8,171 bases of DNA, taken from the NCBI GenBank assembly GCA_023300255.1, contig JALZWC010000085.1, positions 1 through 8,171 on the forward strand. Reading direction: 5' to 3'. Shown in pieces: positions 5,337 through 8,171 of the stretch; positions within the stretch are counted from its first letter, which is position 1; each line of letters opens with the position of its first letter. The notes beneath the pieces are model-generated. The model made no database searches, was not told the origin of the DNA, and saw only the letters and a program-made list of their open reading frames with translations. Origin of the DNA: Saprospiraceae bacterium. GTDB lineage: Bacteria > Bacteroidota > Bacteroidia > Chitinophagales > Saprospiraceae. Position numbers and translations under genes: made by a program.

Positions 5337-7931
5337 ATGGGCCCTATACTTTTAAAGAAAGCGTTTCCACATCTAATAGCAATTGTTATTTTTATCTTAC
5401 TGAATGTTGTCTATTTCTATCCTCAATTTGAAGGTAAGGTAATATCACAAGGAGATATGGTATCTAGTGCTGGAATGACAAAAGAGATAAAAGATTACAA
5501 GAAAGATAGCTCAGATGATATATTCTGGACAAATTCCATGTTTGGAGGAATGCCTTCTTATCAAATTTGGGGAGTTAGTAGCCAAGAAGTACTTGGTAAT
5601 CTTAATAGTTTATTTCGCTTATTTTTTCCTGCCCCTGCTGGTTTATTTATTTTATTTATGACCTGTACTTATATAGCTTTCTTGGCTTATGGAGTTTCTC
5701 CGTGGTTAGCTATTATTGGAGCTGTTCTTTTTGGATTTACTAGTAATAATTTTATTCTTTGGGAAGCAGGACATATTACCAAGCTATATACACTTGCATA
5801 CAGCAGTTTAGTACTAGCAGGTTTTAATCTAGTTGTATTTAGGAAAAATTATCTTCTGGGGCTGGTGATATTTGCAACAGGACTAGGGTTAAATGTACGG
5901 TCTTATCATATACAGATGACCTACTATTTAATGATCGTAATGATAATTTTGTATCTATCAGTATTAGTGGATGCTATACGTAAAAAGTACTTGCCAGATT
6001 TAGTTAGAGGGTCGTTGGTTTTATTACTGGGTGTTTTTTTAGCTGTGGGGTCTAATGCAACTAATATTTGGAAAAATTATTCTTATGCAGAAGATACCAT
6101 GCGTGGGAAACCAATCCTAAAATCAGTAGCTAACACAGAAGCAAATTCAAGTAGTGAAACAGAAGGCCTAGCGTGGGATTATGCCATGCAATGGAGTAAT
6201 AGCTGGATGGATGTATTCGCTACGGTTATTCCTGGAGTTGTAGGAGGAGGATCAAGGGAAAAAGTAAGTACAGAATCTGCTATTTATAAAGATCTAAAAG
6301 GTAAAGGTGCTAATTTAGGTAACAATTTTAAAGCCCCCTTATACTGGGGACAATTACCTTTCACGAGTGGCCCAACCTATTTTGGAGCCGTTGTTTTTTT
6401 ACTGTTTCTTCTAGGGGCACAATTGGTAAAAACACCTTTAAAATGGTGGCTACTACTCAGTGTTTTACTAACCTTATTACTATCACTGGGAAAGAATTTT
6501 TCTATCCTCAATGAATTCTTATTTAATTATCTCCCCCTTTATAGTAAGTTTAGGGCACCTAGTTCTATATTAGGAATAACAGCCTTACTAACGGCTATTA
6601 TGGCCGTACTTGGACTATCAGAAGTAGTACAGGCTAAGAATAGAGAAACATTGTTGCGTCCTTTATTAATTGCTACAGGGCTTGCCTCCACTTTTTGTCT
6701 GTTTTTTTTAATATTAGGTGGGTCAGTTTTTGAATTTGCTAGTGCAGGAGATGCTAGATTACAAAGTAGTGGTTATAGTATTGGTGCTATCATATCTGAC
6801 CGAAAAAGTCTTATGCAGAGAGATAGTTTAAGGACTTTATTTTTTGTATTAGCTACAGCAGGCTTAATTTACCTTTACATCAAAGATAAATTGAAAATGC
6901 CACTCCTAATATTAGGAATTGGATTGTTGGCATTAATAGATCTATGGACTATCGGCAAACGATATTTATCAAGTGAAGATTTTGTGAAGCCAGCAACCAT
7001 CCAAACTCAAAATTTTAACGCTCGGCAAGCGGATCAACAAATTTTTTCAGCGGAAAATATTAATATTACTAAGAAGGGATTAGATGGTGTAATTATACCT
7101 ACTACTAATGGATTGGGAAGAGGTGGATATAGGGTATTAGATTTATCAATCAATACTTTTAATTCGGCTAATACTTCTTATTTCCATAATACAATTGGTG
7201 GGTATCATGCGGCTAAACTACAACGGTATCAAGATTTAATAGAAAATCATATCAACAAGAATAATTCAAAAGTATTGAATATGCTCAATACTAAATATGT
7301 GATTAGCAGAGAGCAGCAAGTTCAAAACAATCCTGGTGCCTTAGGTACGGTTTGGTTCGTTGATAATATTATTAAAGTCAAAACACCTAACGAGGAGTTG
7401 GCTACGCTTAATTCTTTCGATCCAAGCAAGGATGCGGTCGTCTTAGACTCAGAATTTAATAACTATATAGGTAATTTTAATCCTACCAAACAAGGTACGA
7501 TAAAGCAGGATAGCTATCATCCTAATCGTTTAACCTATACTAGTAACAGTACTAGTGAACAATTAGCGGTATTTTCAGAGATTTGGTATGGGCCAGATAA
7601 AGGCTGGAAGGTACACATTGATGGAACGGAGGTTCCTCATGTAAGAGCTAATTATGTATTACGAGCATTGCGTATTCCTGCTGGCAATCATCAAATAGAA
7701 TTTTTCTTTGAGCCCGATACTTATTACAAGGTAGCAAATGTTTCTTATTTTTCTTCTTTACTATTATTGCTTTTACTGTTCCTAGTAATTATTTATTCTA
7801 TCTATAACTACTTGAAAAATACAGATTTTAAAGAAATGGAAAAGGTGATGGTAAAAAAAGAGTTGATAAAAACAGAAAGTCGTAAGGGAATAAAGAAAAA
7901 GGCGGGAAAGAAAGGAAAGAATAAAAGGTAG
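5337..7931 (+). CDS. YfhO-family polytopic membrane protein (probable GT-C-type glycosyltransferase)
   Basis: The 864-residue product is an inner-membrane protein of the YfhO family, thought to move sugars from lipid carriers onto envelope glycans. It has a first membrane segment at about 12-28, then the family signature stretch QGDMVSSAGMTKEI (38-51) and FGGMPSYQIWG (69-79). Clustered hydrophobic segments follow at roughly 101-141, 153-186, 195-239, 347-385, 410-465 and 499-538. EAGHITKLYTLAYSSL (143-158) and RSYHIQMTYYL (188-198) are typical of Bacteroidota members. The acidic residues Asp40 and Glu143 could be functional, but I cannot show it. A large extracytoplasmic region (541-800) ends in GWKVHIDGTEVPHVRANYV (756-774) and LRIPAGNHQIEFFFEPDTYY, the usual C-terminal beta domain. 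A last membrane helix (about 805-822) leads to a lysine-rich tail. Length is normal. The acceptor and donor are unknown. It is transcribed alone here, with hairpins after the stop. Confidence 0.9.
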   Translation: MGPILLKKAFPHLIAIVIFILLNVVYFYPQFEGKVISQGDMVSSAGMTKEIKDYKKDSSDDIFWTNSMFGGMPSYQIWGVSSQEVLGNLNSLFRLFFPAPAGLFILFMTCTYIAFLAYGVSPWLAIIGAVLFGFTSNNFILWEAGHITKLYTLAYSSLVLAGFNLVVFRKNYLLGLVIFATGLGLNVRSYHIQMTYYLMIVMIILYLSVLVDAIRKKYLPDLVRGSLVLLLGVFLAVGSNATNIWKNYSYAEDTMRGKPILKSVANTEANSSSETEGLAWDYAMQWSNSWMDVFATVIPGVVGGGSREKVSTESAIYKDLKGKGANLGNNFKAPLYWGQLPFTSGPTYFGAVVFLLFLLGAQLVKTPLKWWLLLSVLLTLLLSLGKNFSILNEFLFNYLPLYSKFRAPSSILGITALLTAIMAVLGLSEVVQAKNRETLLRPLLIATGLASTFCLFFLILGGSVFEFASAGDARLQSSGYSIGAIISDRKSLMQRDSLRTLFFVLATAGLIYLYIKDKLKMPLLILGIGLLALIDLWTIGKRYLSSEDFVKPATIQTQNFNARQADQQIFSAENINITKKGLDGVIIPTTNGLGRGGYRVLDLSINTFNSANTSYFHNTIGGYHAAKLQRYQDLIENHINKNNSKVLNMLNTKYVISREQQVQNNPGALGTVWFVDNIIKVKTPNEELATLNSFDPSKDAVVLDSEFNNYIGNFNPTKQGTIKQDSYHPNRLTYTSNSTSEQLAVFSEIWYGPDKGWKVHIDGTEVPHVRANYVLRALRIPAGNHQIEFFFEPDTYYKVANVSYFSSLLLLLLLFLVIIYSIYNYLKNTDFKEMEKVMVKKELIKTESRKGIKKKAGKKGKNKR

Positions 7932-7932
7932 T

Positions 7933-7979
7933 TAAGGAAGTATTTAAATACCTTACCCGTTTTAGAATAGAGAAACGGG
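7933..7979 (+). terminator. Two adjacent hairpins after the yfhO-type gene
   Basis: Just after the stop codon, TAAGG (7933-7937) and TATTT (7941-7945) pair with AAATA (7946-7950) and CCTTA (7951-7955), leaving a three-base bulge. This is followed at once by CCCGTTT (7956-7962) with AAACGGG (7973-7979). The position fits termination or mRNA 3'-end protection. No T-run follows, so intrinsic termination is uncertain. Confidence 0.35.
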
Positions 7980-8026
7980 CTATACATCTATAGTTGAACA
8001 CAGAGCTTTTTCAACCTAAACTCTTG

Positions 8027-8058
8027 AAAATCAACGTGCTTTTAATTTGTTGATTTTT
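8027..8058 (+). terminator. Weak terminator-like hairpin with T-rich 3' arm
   Basis: AAAATCAAC (8027-8035) pairs with GTTGATTTT (8049-8057) around a 13-base loop, and the 3' arm ends in five T. A smaller hairpin, GTTGAA (7993-7998) with TTCAAC (8010-8015), precedes it. The stem is A/T-rich, so this is a modest candidate for the end of the yfhO-type transcript. Confidence 0.3.
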
Positions 8059-8133
8059 AATGACTTACAATCATATAGATCGTCAACTTGAAAAGTGGTA
8101 AAATGTTAGAGGATGTTCCTTGTCCAAATCTTA

Positions 8134-8161
8134 TCATCGGATGGCTGCCGCCGTCCGATGA
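8134..8161. repeat. 12-bp hairpin with TGCC loop at the window edge
   Basis: TCATCGGATGGC (8134-8145) pairs with GCCGTCCGATGA (8150-8161) around TGCC, with one T-G pair. Its base composition is much richer in G+C than its surroundings. It could be a terminator, the end of an intergenic repeat or the tip of an element lying beyond the window. The surrounding bases 8062-8171 hold no recognisable gene; only an anonymous minus-strand frame runs off the edge. Confidence 0.55.
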
Positions 8162-8171
8162 AGGGGTTTCG

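Overview
The window looks like a chromosomal piece from a member of the Bacteroidota, possibly near Saprospiria or Sphingobacteriia. The evidence is that all five proteins resemble families common in that phylum, the DNA is A+T-rich, starts lack strong Shine-Dalgarno sites, and several upstream regions carry the phylum's -7 promoter motif TAnnTTTG. The phylum call is fairly safe. Anything finer is a guess.

Positions 353-4025 hold three plus-strand genes for a modified nucleotide sugar: a UDP-N-acetylhexosamine 6-dehydrogenase (WbpA-like), a PLP-dependent sugar aminotransferase (WbpE-like) and a Gfo/Idh/MocA 3-dehydrogenase (WbpB-like). In the Pseudomonas B-band O-antigen pathway these three steps turn UDP-GlcNAc into UDP-2-acetamido-3-amino-2,3-dideoxy-glucuronic acid, a precursor of diacetamido-uronic acids in surface polysaccharide. 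The acetyltransferase (WbpD) and epimerase (WbpI) that would finish the pathway are not in the window. The genes are 135-150 bases apart, and each gap is filled by a palindromic repeat.

A minus-strand gene at 4370-4909 encodes a small protein with an N-terminal beta-barrel-like motif and a helical C-terminus, of unknown function. It converges on the sugar genes across a 344-base gap that holds hairpins only. It diverges from the last gene (5337-7931), a large YfhO-family polytopic membrane protein, probably a GT-C-like glycosyltransferase acting on lipid-linked sugar donors at the envelope. Its presence fits a cell-surface glycan theme, but no direct functional link is shown.

The most unusual content is between the genes. 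At least three unrelated structured repeats are present: (1) a roughly 120-bp palindrome with a CATAGGTACATAG core, in one full copy (1649-1768), one diverged copy (2966-3041) and one copy cut by the window edge (1-50); (2) a 195-bp branched inverted repeat at 50-244 enclosing two smaller hairpins; (3) a 167-bp imperfect inverted repeat at 5090-5256 in the divergent promoter region. A further strong hairpin lies at the right edge (8134-8161). I saw no tRNA, rRNA, CRISPR array or intact transposase. I did not identify a clear new multi-gene system; the repeats are the best candidates for undescribed biology.
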